Positions 1 through 9,159 of a stretch of 12,917 nucleotides of DNA are shown here, piece after piece. The first letter of the stretch is position 1, and every line of letters begins with the position of its first letter. Origin of the DNA: Hydnum rufescens UP504 (taxonomy: Eukaryota > Basidiomycota > Agaricomycetes > Cantharellales > Hydnaceae). The DNA lies in NCBI GenBank assembly GCA_014904985.1, contig MU129378.1, positions 3,972 to 16,888 of the forward strand, in the 5' to 3' direction. The position numbers and the translations under genes are program-made. The notes under the pieces were generated by a model that was not told the origin of the DNA, made no database searches, and was given only the letters and a program-made list of their open reading frames with translations.

Positions 1-91
1 CGCCCAAGCGGGTGTGTTAGATAGTGTTTTAATTTTTATAGACAGTCCACATACCTGCCCAGTGGGTGTGTGGTATGCTTTTGTGAATTTT

Positions 92-117
92 AAATAAATA
101 AATAAATAAATAAACAA
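92..117 (+). repeat. (TAAA)n microsatellite in A
   Basis: About six tandem TAAA copies, mirrored as (TTTA)n at about 6197-6224 and, shorter, at 10560-10578. Read on the array's splice-sense strand it gives several overlapping AATAAA hexamers, so it could serve as a polyadenylation signal region. That role is inference. Confidence 0.6.
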
Positions 118-275
118 ATAAGTGGTGATAAGTCAATACAAACAAACACAGGACTGAAACCCGCTGACCCCATGTATAATACAGTGATTATAAATAAATA
201 ATTATGAATGGAATACATTATCCCCAATAAGGCCATATGGCCTGCTGCAAGTCTGAGATTTCTAAGTCCCAGTTT

Positions 276-345
276 CGGCCAATTTTCAGCCAATTTTCAG
301 CCAATTTTCAGCCATTTCGGCCAATTCTGGGCCAGAAGGTGCAGA
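276..345. repeat. 11-bp tandem repeat inside A
   Basis: The motif CAATTTTCAGC is repeated in tandem between GGCC-containing motifs. The left A copy has one more 11-bp copy than the right A copy (about 5990-6045). This is length variation of a minisatellite between otherwise similar copies. Confidence 0.7.
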
Positions 346-450
346 CTGTAAAATGGCCATTTCGGCCAGAATAGTAATGGGACCTACTTAGGTACCATTA
401 TCTGCCCCAAAAGTGGTACCTAACTAGGTAGGCTTAGATGACTGACCAAG

Positions 451-750
451 GTGGCAAATGCATTGTTTCAGGAGGCTTTCGAAACTGACCATGACTTTTG
501 GGAGCGTGTCGAAAAGAGGAAGAAAGAGGAAGTGGCGATTGCGAAGCAGTGTGCAGCAGCCCAGGCACTTATGGATGCTGCATATGGCAGGGACATCGAG
601 GCACAACTCTCACTGCAGAAAGTGCTGAGAGATGCTAAAGGAAAAAAAGATCCACACAATGCTTGAGGGAAACCAGCAAAAACTCCTTTCAATATTTATC
701 TTCTCAACCATTATGATCGTGCCCAAATTAAGCCTCCTCGCCCTCGCTGT
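451..750 (+). pseudogene. Fragment of an unrecognised coding sequence, cut by A and by an LTR
   Basis: An open frame runs from the A boundary for about 71 codons to a TGA at 664-666, then stays open in the same frame up to the LTR start at 751. The peptide is hydrophilic and probably helical, with an acidic/aromatic start (ALFQEAFETDHDFWERV), a Lys/Glu-rich stretch and an Ala-rich stretch, followed after the stop by a Pro/Arg-rich part. I do not recognise a family. Both ends are abrupt junctions with repeats, so this looks like an internal piece of an older gene or transposon ORF, not a complete small gene. The GTG at 451 is not a credible eukaryotic start. As in the nearby gag-pol, the only stop is TGA. 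Confidence 0.45.
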
Positions 751-2131
751 TGTTGGAGGGATAAATCCTACACCATAGAAATCCTCATCCGAGGCCATTT
801 TCCCTACAAATGAATCAATTATATGTCACCACGCTCATTTAATTTTATCGCCATTCGTTTATTCAAGAAATCAATTGGATTCCTACCCCTTTCCAACCCA
901 TAATATCGTCTCATTCCTTTACCATGTCCACCAGTCAATTTATTGACTATCCATTGGACTTCAACAGTCCTCATCAAAAAGGGGCAGTTTATGCCCTACT
1001 TCAAGTCCATTTTCTTTGGACAAGGCAATTCAACTTGCCATCTTTCTTCAAGACTGGATGACTTGCCTGCTCTTCCAAGCCATCCTATTGCCTTAAGGGC
1101 AATGAATTGTGATTATGTAACGACGCGGACCGGGCCTAGTTCTGATTCTGGACTCGCGGATCCATCACATGATCCAGATAGGGGCTGCACTACTCTGAAG
1201 GAGTATTTTTCGAATTCCTCCGTCATTTTTGATCGGATCGACTCAAAACGATTGCGCCCAGAAAGATACGAATTGTACCTATCGAACGGTACCAAACACG
1301 CGACTAACGGATCAAAAATGCGGTCCCTGTAACAATATCTTTCCATGATTCATACTCTGAAGGAGTATTTCTTGATTTTCGAAGCCAATTCTTATTGGAT
1401 TCGTTCGCGAGTACCATTCCCTGAAAGCTGTTAAAAATGCGCATCGAACGGTACCAAGGGAAAAACGAGGGAACGCGAACTCCATTTTTCACAAGACAAC
1501 TCCCTCCCCATGACTCCCCCTTTGCTCCACCATTCAAAATAGCAAATTACTTCCGGCCCTCTTATATCCGATGGAGAAGACCCTCAGGGTGACCTATTCC
1601 ACTTTTCCTTAAGGGAACTTGTCCAGGTTTGAAGGAGGAATAGCATGTAATGTGTCAATCTCCCCTTTTATCTTGAAATTAGAATATCTCCATCAGTTTT
1701 GAAGATTTTAACTTGATTTATTTTTCTCTGTGTGTCCCTTAAGTCCGACTTTTTCACTTTCTATTGAGTCGAAGTCTGGATTGTATATTAGGTGCAGCTA
1801 GCACACAAATTCATTAGTTCTCCCCCTCCCTCCAGTTTGAAGCTCCTTGAACAGCTGCTGGTCCCTGGGTGATTTCTCACTACAAAAAGCAAATTCTAAC
1901 TACACTTTGACTAAGGTCTCAAGAAGAGATTCTTAGGGTGTGGTAATTTGACTGAAAGACACATTCTCACTTAATTGCTTGGGCTTTGTTGGCTCACTGC
2001 AATTTCCCCTGTTCAAAAGACCTTCCCCCACTCGGACCTGAACATCCAGATTAGATCTGTGATCCCCTCTTTCGTCCCTGGCTCAACATTGTGGACAGTA
2101 GTTGGATTGGTTTATAACCATCCTGCTTACA
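751..2131 (+). mobile_element. 5' long terminal repeat of a Ty3/Gypsy element
   Basis: This 1381-bp segment begins TGTTGGAGGG and ends CTGCTTACA, the TG...CA termini expected of an LTR. It is followed after three bases by a primer-binding-site candidate and then by gag. A second copy in reverse orientation occupies 6629-8011, and its termini match these exactly, which fixes both boundaries. A TATA-like TTATAT at about 1563 could belong to the promoter. The LTR carries an internal direct duplication with a 162-bp offset. A 129-codon open frame (943-1332) is open in both copies, but this is explained by the copies being related and it shows no known domain. Confidence 0.85.
1192..1457 (+). repeat. 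162-bp-offset direct duplication within the LTR
   Basis: ACTCTGAAGGAGTATTT occurs at 1192 and again at 1354, and ATCGAACGGTACCAA occurs at 1281 and again at 1443. Both pairs are 162 bp apart, so a block of roughly 100-160 bp has been duplicated and has diverged. The first motif contains a small inverted repeat (TACTC...GAGTA). Duplicated blocks in U3 often hold promoter or enhancer elements; that role is inferred. Confidence 0.65.
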
Positions 2132-2134
2132 AAT

Positions 2135-2152
2135 TGGTGGTCCTTACAGGGG
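2135..2152 (+). promoter_or_regulatory. Candidate primer binding site
   Basis: TGGTGGTCCTTACAGGGG begins three bases after the LTR end. It starts with TGG, the complement of the universal tRNA 3' CCA, as expected for a minus-strand primer binding site. I cannot assign the tRNA without comparing tRNA 3' ends. Confidence 0.5.
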
Positions 2153-2213
2153 ATCTCAAGTATCTCAATTCGGACCCCTATTACCAATACTTGCAACAAT
2201 TTCTCACGTCTCA

Positions 2214-3440
2214 ATGTCTTCACCGACATTTACTCATATGCCTGGACCTCGTTCCAGAGACACCCCCAGGTTTACTGGGAAACAGATTTTACATTTCCTC
2301 ATGGAATATGAGTTCTGTATGTCTGCGGCGGGCCTTACACCAGCACAAACGGTTTGCCAAATCACTCGTTATTGCGACACTAAGTCCGAGCGATTCATCG
2401 AGACACTCAATGAATACTTGGGCAACAATTGGGCAGATTTTAAGACTTGATTACTTGAGTACTATCTGTCTGAAGAGGAAAAACCGTATTACAAGATTGA
2501 TCACCTCATCAAACTAGCTAGGAGGAGTCGTAATTTAATGTCTATCCAAAAGTTTGATGAATATATTCGCGAGTTTAAAGTTATCGCAAAGGCACTTGAA
2601 GATCGCTGGTCTCTATCTGAGACTGATAAACACAACTATTTTTGGAGAGGTCTGGAACCTCGTACCTTTTGCAAAAATGTCGCTAATGTCCTCATGAATC
2701 TTGAATTGTGGACGGACTTGACGAAACCCCTGCCTATGAACGAGGTCATTAGTACTGTTAAAACCCATCTCAAGTGAGATCTTTACCATGTTGTTGATGA
2801 TGATGAAAGCCTGGAAGTCTCAAGCCAGATGGGTGTACCAAGTTCATCGGATTCGGACGAAGAGTCCTCGATTTCAGATTCGGACATTGAGAAAGATACT
2901 AGTCATCCTAAGTCTAAGAAACACTGTGTTAGACTTCAACTGAAAGCAAAGAAAGACGAACCTACTGTGAAACTCCAACAGGAACCTAAGCCCCAGGTGC
3001 AGGAGCCTGGGGACTCGTCTAAGTTGAATATTGATGACCTAGTCGATAAGATAGGCCGGTTGACGATCGCAATAGAGGCTGATAGGTCAACAAAGAGACC
3101 TCCTAAGCCTTCTGGATCATCAATACGGTGTGTCATGTGCACGGAAGACGGGCACTCACTGAGAGACTGCCTGGAAACCAAGGCCTTTATTGTGAAGAAA
3201 ATCTTGAAGTTTTCGCATGAAGGTTGTCTCGTGAAGTTTGATGGATTGGATTTGCCTCAAGGTGACATAGATAAAGGAGGCATTGCCTGAATCCTACAGG
3301 AACAGATAGTGAATGCATCTAATGTTGAAGCGGATAACATACCAAAGTACAACTCCTTCAACCACGAGTTTGCGACATTTGGGGAATATGAGTATGATGT
3401 TTTCCCAGCTGAGCGAGCCCAAAACCGAGGCCAGAAGTGA
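2214..3440 (+). pseudogene. gag: gag (capsid-nucleocapsid region) of a Ty3/Gypsy element
   Basis: The frame opens at ATG 2214. The N-terminal part has the retrotransposon-gag pattern of a PRFTGK stretch, a helical FLMEYEF segment and a YFWRGL motif near 2636-2655. An acidic Ser/Asp/Glu-rich linker (about 2829-2900) and a Lys-rich stretch follow, then a CCHC zinc knuckle at 3129-3170. Four TGA codons interrupt it (2448, 2775, 3288, 3438), but the frame never shifts. Gag forms the virus-like particle and binds the element RNA. The exact gag/pol boundary is not visible because the frame is continuous. Confidence 0.8.
3129..3170 (+). other. CCHC zinc knuckle within gag
   Basis: CVMCTEDGHSLRDC fits C-x2-C-x4-H-x4-C exactly. 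This is the nucleocapsid RNA-binding knuckle typical of retroelement Gag proteins. All four ligands survive despite the surrounding stop codons. Confidence 0.9.
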
Positions 3441-4382
3441 AGCGAACCATACGATAAGGAAGATCTGAAGGGCAAGAGACCCAAGCGATCCAAACAACCC
3501 AATAGGGCCTATGTGGAAGTCCCTAGTAAAGATGCAAGTCAGCAAAAGACTTCATTGCCACAAGATAAGACACCTAGCTCGTCCAAATGTGATGCCCATG
3601 CATCGGATGAACAGAAAGGTTTACCTGAGTCTGTCAAGCAGCCCATAACCATCTTGAAGTGGGATAAGGCTCTTCCTGATGAGGATGTTGTAATGGGCGA
3701 TGGGACGCCAACTAGTCCTCGTGTCCACAACCCGCCAGGTACGGATTTGCACAAGGAAAAAGAGCCTAAGTCAAAAAGAAAGGTTAGGCCCACGCTAGAG
3801 GATGTCACAGTCCACGAAAAGGACAACTTACCGAAGAAGTGAGCTTCACCCATGTACCGATTCGCCAGCGAGTTACAAGAAGCTGTACACATTGAAGATC
3901 TGTTCAAGTCCTTGATGAAGAAACAAGTATCTGTTAGGCTCGGCGACGTCCTTGGGTCTTCCTTTGAGCTGTGTAGGCAGCTGCAGATTGCTACTAAAAC
4001 CCAGAGGGTGCCAGTCGCGGCAGAGGATCCACAAGTCAAGAACATTGAGGTTTCGATTAGCTCAGCGGAGTACGGAATCAAACCACTTGATGCCAAAAAG
4101 GGACCTAAGCGCCCATATGTCAATCGTCCTCCAAAAGACATACGTACTATTGGTTTAATCCAAGTCGACTCCAATGATGAAACATCAGATGAATACCTTT
4201 CTGATGATACCGAATATACATTGAATACCAATGAACAAGCTGAAGAATATTATAAATGTCAGCTTGAAATTGAACATGACCATGTCTTCAATACGAAAAA
4301 TTCAGACTATTCGTTTAGCCCATCCTTTTTGGCTATGGTAACAGCTAAAATCCAAGGCACAATTATGGGTTGATCCTGTACA
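3441..4382 (+). pseudogene. Gag-pol linker region upstream of protease
   Basis: This continues the same frame with TGA at 3840 and 4371. It is a low-complexity charged stretch, Lys/Pro/Ser-rich at 3513-3840 and followed by an acidic part at about 4165-4250. Such poorly conserved spacers commonly precede the protease in Ty3/Gypsy polyproteins. I see no recognised domain. Confidence 0.6.
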
Positions 4383-4703
4383 ATGTTAATCGATAATGGA
4401 AGTGAATTGAACATGATGGGACAGGCGACTCAGATCAAATTGGAGCTCCTGATGGATCCTTCAGGAAAGGACTGGCACCTGCACAGAGTTTCTGGCCACC
4501 AAGTTAATCTTGTTGGGCTTTGTCGTGACGTTCCAGTACACGTTGGAGGAGTTCCACTCCACCACAATTTATTTATAACGCCTGACGACATTGGGTCCAA
4601 AGAAGTAATTCTAGGACAACCTTGGTTATTCTCATACTCAGCCAGAATTGATTACACTCACAGTTCTGGGATGAATCTCCAAATATGGCAAGACGGAGAT
4701 TGA
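4383..4703 (+). pseudogene. Retropepsin-like aspartic protease domain
   Basis: The active-site loop LIDNGSELNMM lies at 4386-4418. The catalytic Asp is followed by Asn-Gly rather than the textbook Ser/Thr-Gly, a variant I associate with this fungal family. About 75 residues later ILGQPWLFSYSARIDY matches the conserved C-terminal ILG-PWL block. Between them, VPVHVGGVPLHHNLFI matches the strand region usual in these proteases. The protease would cleave the polyprotein. It is closed by TGA at 4701-4703 and preceded by TGA at 4371. Confidence 0.75.
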
Positions 4704-5552
4704 GACACCGGACGTTCCATTAAAGTAACGTTGCCAATAATGTCGGCACCTAGGAACGTCCTTCCTATTGAATTAGTCAGATGTCGAGTGAAGTCCGCTT
4801 CAAACAGCTGTTCTGCTGAAGTGGAAACCTTTGAAGAAATTCCGGAATTTCCTATGAATATATCCTCAATTCTATCAGATATGGGAGGCAAGCTTATAAA
4901 GCTGAGGCCTGTTAACCACGATCCAGATATTCTTAATCAAGCTTTACACGCACCTGTCATTCTTGATGCTCTGTGAACAGCGTATCATGTTCAAAACTTG
5001 ATCCAGGACAACCAATTGGAGGCTCAATTAATGAAAGCCCTTATAAATAACAGTCTTTCATTTGCCCATACAATAGGTCCGGCCAAGGAGATCGCAAGAT
5101 ATATCATGGGCAACCGGAAATACAAACCTGTTGGGAAGAAAGTCCATCCGGTAGCATCATATAATCCGGATTTTCGCGCCTTAGTCTTCAATCCGTTGAA
5201 ACTTGGGGAATTTCCATCCCTGCCAATGAATCCTATCAAGCTAGAGGATATTCAATATACAAAATGAATAACAAGGGAATGTCTTACCTATATTTTGGAC
5301 AAGATTCCTATGGGTTTCCTAACCAAACCGGAAACTGAGCCTATTGCTCACTTGATTGTAACACATGGCGATGCCTTTGTGTTTGAAGAACACGAAAGAG
5401 GAACCTTTAATATGGAATATTTTCCTCTGTACGAAATGCCAACTGTACCTCATGAACCTTGGATGAGGAAAAACATAAGAATTCCTCTCAGTCAAATGGA
5501 TGAGGTTTCGAAATTGCTCCAGGAACAGTTTGATAGCGGGAAGTACAAGTGA
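4704..5552 (+). pseudogene. Protease-RT connector and start of reverse transcriptase
   Basis: The same frame continues with TGA at 4974, 5265 and 5550. The segment KKVHPVASYNPDFRALVF (from about 5139) and a later block with GTFNMEYFPLYEMPTVPHEPW resemble the conserved stretch that leads into RT in Agaricomycete Ty3/Gypsy elements. It ends with the helix before RT motif 1 (LLQEQFDSGKYK). Confidence 0.65.
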
Positions 5553-5897
5553 TCTGCTTCATCCTATCGTTCAGCTATCTTTGCAGTCGAAAAGAAGTCT
5601 GGTTTCTTGCGACTGGTGCATGACCTACAGCCCCTAAATGCTGTGACTATCCGTGATGCCAGTCTTCCACCTCGTATCGATGAAATGATAGAACAATTCA
5701 TGGGGTGAACCTGCTACTGTATTTGTGATCTTAAGAGCGGATATGACAGCTATTTATTGGCTGAGAAATCCTGCGATTTAACGACCTTTCATGGATACGC
5801 TCTAGGGCTGCTTAGACTCACAAGATTGCCTCAAGGCTATACCAACTCTATGCAAGTCTTCCGCCTGCACCTTGGTCAGTCATCTAAGCCTACCTAG
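5553..5897 (+). pseudogene. pol: Reverse transcriptase, N-terminal part, truncated
   Basis: The motifs SSYRSAIFAVEKKSG, LRLVHDLQPLNAVTIRD, a degenerate DLKSGYDS block (where functional RTs carry the first catalytic Asp) and LTRLPQGYTNSMQVF follow in the expected RT order. A TGA at 5706-5708 stands where relatives carry Arg (the G-R-x-C-Y context). The retroelement sequence ends at 5867, where A begins; the frame runs on into A to TAG at 5895-5897. The YxDD motif and everything downstream are absent. Confidence 0.8.
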
Positions 5898-6315
5898 TTA
5901 GGTACCACTTTTGGGGCAGATAATGGTACCTAAGTAGGTCCCATTACTATTCCGGCCAAAATGGCCATTTTACGGTCTGCACCTTCTGGCCCAGAATTGG
6001 CCGAAATGGCCGAAAATTGGCTGAAAATTGGCTGAAACTGGGGACTTAGAGAATCTCAGACTTGCAGCAGGCCATATGGGCTTATCAGGGATAATGTATT
6101 CCATTCATAATTATTTATTTATTATCACTGTATTATACATGGGGTCAGTGGGGTTTCAGTCCTGTGTTTGTTTGTATTGACTTATCACCACTTATTTGTT
6201 TATTTATTTATTTATTTATTTAAAAATTCACAAAAGCATACCACACACCCACTTGGGCAGGTATGTGGTACTGTCTATAAAAATTAAAACACTATCTAAC
6301 ACACCTGCTTGGGTG
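5868..6315 (-). repeat. Inverted-repeat segment A, right copy
   Basis: Reverse complement of 1-453, beginning CACCTTGGTCAGTCATC exactly where RT homology stops. It carries the same GGTACC pairs, GGCC/TTTTC minisatellite, CCATATGG block, (TTTA)n run (about 6197-6224) and H2-like hairpins (6240-6270, and one extending to about 6322). It leads directly into array unit 1. On the minus strand it would be the 3' end of the array, with AATAAA-like hexamers. A CAG/GTGAGG donor-like site on the minus strand sits just outside it, near 6356-6363. Confidence 0.85.
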
Positions 6316-6628
6316 GGTGTGGATGTCATTTCATGCTTCACTGTTGGGGTTCCCCCTCACCTGTGGCCATGTGTTTTCAGTTGGCGGGGTCATGGCTTTG
6401 GTTGGGGGATATGGGTTCAGAAGAATACCTATCATAATAAATAATAAGTTCATTAAAAAAAGAAAAACCAGGCAAAAGGAGCAGCCCCTGCTGCTCCTTT
6501 TGCATAGTTGGACATGTACATATATACTAACCATAAAGATTACCACACCCGCTTCGGCGGGTGTGGGGTTTGTCTGGGGTTTGCATTGTGGTTTTGACTC
6601 GTTGCCATTCCTGGGATTCATTTGGCGG
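6299..6628 (-). repeat. Double-hairpin array, first block, part 1 (unit 1)
   Basis: Contains an H2 hairpin at the edge of A (about 6301-6322), an exon-like stretch, intron-like segment 1, and an H2 hairpin (6543-6566) with a TTCG loop. The unit is interrupted at 6628 by a solo LTR and resumes at 8012. If the LTR is removed, the exon-like stretch of this unit is about 163 nt, the normal length for the array. This shows that the LTR entered an existing array. Confidence 0.8.
6429..6531 (-). other. Intron-like segment, unit 1
   Basis: Minus strand: donor GTTAGT at 6531, H1 hairpin 6472-6503 (perfect 14-bp stem, loop CCCT), T-rich tract, acceptor GATAG ending at 6429; length 103. The branch site is weak (AATGAAC-like). 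H2 lies 12 nt upstream of the donor. Confidence 0.5.
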
Positions 6629-8011
6629 TGTAAGCAGGATGGTTATGAAACCAATCCAACTACTGTCCATGATGTTGAGCCGGGGATGAAAGAGGGGATC
6701 ACAGATCTAATCCGGATGTTCAGGTCTGAGTGGGGGAAGGTCTTTTGAACAGGGGAAATTGCAGTGAGCCAACAAAGCCCAAGCAATTAAGTGAGAATGT
6801 GTCTTTCAGTCAAATTACCACACCCTAAGAATCTCTTCTTGAGACCTTAGTCAAAGTGTAGTTAGAATTTGCTTTTTGTAGTGAGAAATCACCCAGGGAC
6901 CAGCAGCTGTTCAAGGAGCTTCAAACTGGAAGGAGGGGGAGAACTACTGAATTTGTGTGCTAGCTGCACCTAATATACAATCCAGACTTCGACTCAATAG
7001 AAAGTGAAAAAGTCGGACTTAAGGGACACACAGAGAAAAATAAATCAAGTTAAAATCTTCAAAACTGATGGAGATATTCCAATTTCAAGATAAAAGGGGA
7101 GATTGACACATTACATGCTATTCCTCCTTCAAACCTGGACAAGTTCCCTTAAGGAAAAGTGGAATAGGTCGCCCTGAGGGTCTTCTCCATCAGATATAAG
7201 AGGGCCGGAAGTAATTTGCTATTTTGAATGGTGGAGCAAAGGGGGAGTCATGGGGAGGGAGTTGTCTTGTAAAAAATGGAGTTCGCGTCCGCTCGTTTTG
7301 CCCTTGGTACTGTTCGATGCGCATTTTCAACAGCTTTCAGGGAATGGTTGTTTCGAGTTGATCTGATCAAAACTGACAGAGAAATTCGAAAAATACTCCT
7401 TCAGAGTATGAATCATGGAAAGATATTGTTACAGGGACCGCATTTTTGATCCGTTCGTTTCGTGTTTGGTACCGTTCGATAGGTACGATTCGTATCTTTC
7501 TGGGCGCGGTCGTTTTGAGTCGATCCGATCAAAAATGACGGAGGAATTCGAAAAATACTCCTTCAGAGTAGTGCAGCCCCTATCTGGATCATGTGATGGA
7601 TCCGCAAGTCCAGAATTGGAACTAGGCCCGGTCCGCATCATTACATAATCACAATTCATTGCCCTTAAGGCAATAGGATGGCTTGGAAGAGCAGGCAAGT
7701 CATCCAGACTTGAAGAAAGATGGCAAGTTGAATTGCCTTGTCCAAAGAAAATGGACTTGAAGTAGGGCATAAACTGCCCCTTTTTGATGAGGACTGTTGA
7801 AGTCCGACGGATAGTCAATAAATTGACTGGTAGACATGGTAAAGGAATGAGGCGATATTATGGGTTGGAAAGGGGTAGGAATCCAATTGATTTCTTGAAT
7901 AAACGAATGGCGATAAAATTAAATGAGCATGGTGACATATAATTGATTCATTTGTAGGGAAAATGGCCTCGGATGAGGATTTCTATGGTGTAGGGATTTA
8001 TCCCTCCAACA
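6629..8011 (-). mobile_element. Solo LTR of the same Ty3/Gypsy family
   Basis: Reverse complement of the 5' LTR at 751-2131, with the same TG/CA termini at both ends, about 1383 bp long, and no internal retroelement sequence beside it. It is therefore most simply a solo LTR left by recombination. The flanks GCGG (6625-6628) and GTGG (8012-8015) are a plausible 4-bp target-site duplication that has lost one CpG. It lies inside the exon-like part of an array unit. Sequence around 7320-7385 differs more strongly from the other LTR than the rest. Confidence 0.8.
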
Positions 8012-8077
8012 GTGGGCAGGTCGTCGTTCTCCTGTGTTCATTCGGCAGGGTCGCGGGTGTTGGGTCAAGATCACAAA

Positions 8078-8170
8078 CTAAAATAATAGATAATACATTA
8101 GTAAAAAAAAAAAACAAGAGCCATGCAAAAGGAGCAGCATATGCTGCTCCTCTTGCACAGTTGTACTCAC
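8078..8170 (-). other. Intron-like segment, unit 2
   Basis: Minus strand: donor AAG/GTGAGT at 8170, H1 8124-8157 (17-bp stem with one mismatch), T-rich tract, branch TTTACTAATG (8097-8106), acceptor TTTTAG ending at 8078; length 93. H2 is at 8182-8207 with loop TGAA. Confidence 0.6.
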
Positions 8171-8316
8171 CTTGAAATTACCACACACCTGCTGAAGCGG
8201 GTGTGTGCTACTCGTTTTTTGCGCTGTGGTCATGGGTTCTTGGATCGGGTTGCGGGTTGCGGGTGGCTGTGCATGTCCCTTGTTTGTGCAGGGGTTTTTG
8301 CGCTGGGAGAGGGTAC

Positions 8317-8433
8317 CTAGATCAATCAGTGAATAACCTGTTAATTTTTCAAAAAAGAAACAAAGGAAGCACCAAAAGAGCAGCTCCTGCTGCTCTTTTG
8401 GTGCTTTCGTATATCTTGTAATTGAAAACTTAC
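8317..8433 (-). other. Intron-like segment, unit 3
   Basis: Minus strand: donor GTAAGT at 8433, H1 8368-8405 (perfect 17-bp stem, loop TCCT), T-rich tract, branch CTGAT-like, acceptor TCTAG ending at 8317; length 117. H2 (8442-8471) is a perfect 30-nt palindrome. Confidence 0.6.
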
Positions 8434-8585
8434 AAGTTATTACCACACACCTGCTGCAGCAGGTGTGTGGTGCGCGATATTGTTGATTGTCATGTTCAGG
8501 GGCCGGGAATTCCAGGCTTGGGTGGCTGCACGTACTGCAGGCTTGTCTGGGTGCTTGTCAGGTGGGTTTTCATGGAGGAAGGAAC

Positions 8586-8687
8586 CTAGAACAATGAATA
8601 AGAATACATTAGTAAAAAGAAAAGGAAACAGAGGTGCCAAAAGAGCAGCTTCTGCTGCTCTTTTGGCACTGGTGGGATTAGGCATAC
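8586..8687 (-). other. Intron-like segment, unit 4
   Basis: Minus strand: donor GTATGC at 8687, H1 8634-8669 (perfect 16-bp stem, loop TTCT), branch TTTTACTAATG, acceptor TCTAG ending at 8586; length 102. H2 is at 8696-8725. It is nearly identical around H1 to unit 11, which suggests block duplication or conversion between array blocks. Confidence 0.6.
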
Positions 8688-8860
8688 CTCATATTACCAC
8701 ACACCTGCTTCAGTGGGTGTGTGGTTCCGTCTGCATTTCCTGTGGTCTTGTGTTGCAGTTTTGTCTGGTGGACTGCTGGTGGGTGGGCTTTGTTTGGTTG
8801 GGGTTTTGGCGGGTTGCGTTCATAGGTTGCATTACGTGGGGGGCTTTGTTGTACCATGAT

Positions 8861-8963
8861 CTACAATAATAAGTAATATGTTAGTAAAAAATAAAATAAA
8901 ATAAAAAGAAAAGCCACGCAAAAGGAGCAGTGTACGCTGCTCCTCTTGTGCAGTTGTACTCAC
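8861..8963 (-). other. Intron-like segment, unit 5
   Basis: Minus strand: donor AAG/GTGAGT at 8963, H1 8915-8950, a long T-rich tract, perfect branch TTTTTACTAAC, acceptor TTGTAG ending at 8861; length 103. H2 is at 8973-9002, imperfect, with loop CGAA. Confidence 0.6.
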
Positions 8964-9159
8964 CTTACAATTACCACACACCTGCCGAAGTGGGTATGTG
9001 GTTCGTCTGGGGTCCCTGGGCCTTGCATTGTGTGTCCCCATTTCTGGGTTTCGTTTGGCAATTGTTCCTGCACAGGTCATGTTTGTGGCCCTCGTTTGGC
9101 AGGTTAGTCGTCATTTCTGGGGGAGGGGGGTTCATTTGGCAGGTGGTTGAGGCAATAAC

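Larger units (their letters stand above)
1..453 (+). repeat. Inverted-repeat segment A, left copy
   Basis: This segment is the reverse complement of 5868-6315, with scattered substitutions. The match ends sharply at 451-453 (inner end GACTGACCAAGGTG). Reading outward from that end it contains paired GGTACC sites, an 11-bp tandem repeat rich in GGCC/TTTTC (about 276-345), a block around GGCCATATGGCC (231-243), a (TAAA)n run at about 92-116, and two H2-like hairpins (about 1-24 and 47-82). The window edge cuts through the outer hairpin, so a hairpin array in mirror orientation probably continues to the left. A diverged third copy lies at about 10172-10600. It is probably the terminus of a mobile repeat; no protein is evident. 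Confidence 0.85.
751..5867 (+). mobile_element. Truncated Ty3/Gypsy LTR retrotransposon
   Basis: The order is 5' LTR, primer-binding-site candidate, gag with a CCHC knuckle, aspartic protease and N-terminal reverse transcriptase. The element stops inside RT at 5867, where the inverted A segment begins. The RT catalytic YxDD block, RNase H, integrase, polypurine tract and 3' LTR are all missing. It is non-functional on two counts: truncation and multiple stops. The wording of its conserved blocks resembles the Ty3/Gypsy polyproteins abundant in Agaricomycete fungi. Confidence 0.85.

Noticed and set aside
943..1332. 129-codon open frame inside the LTR, also open in the other LTR copy
   Set aside because: It is preserved because the two LTRs are copies. 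It spans the start of the duplicated block, has no recognisable domain, and the antisense strand is open as well.
1975..2517. 180-codon open frame overlapping the LTR end and gag
   Set aside because: It is out of frame with gag, crosses the LTR boundary and primer binding site, and shows no conserved motif, so it is a shadow frame.
3539..4231. 230-codon minus-strand open frame opposite gag-pol
   Set aside because: The plus strand here is the continuous gag-pol frame with recognised domains on both sides. The antisense frame is Ser-rich with no domain.
751..8011. One intact retrotransposon bounded by the two LTR copies
   Set aside because: The copies are in inverted, not direct, orientation, and A plus array sequence lies between RT and the second LTR, so they belong to separate insertions.
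8368..8405. H1 hairpins as bacterial intrinsic terminators or attC sites
   Set aside because: The stems contain A/T runs and are embedded in introns with fungal splice signals beside a fungal-type retroelement. No bacterial genes or integron features are present.
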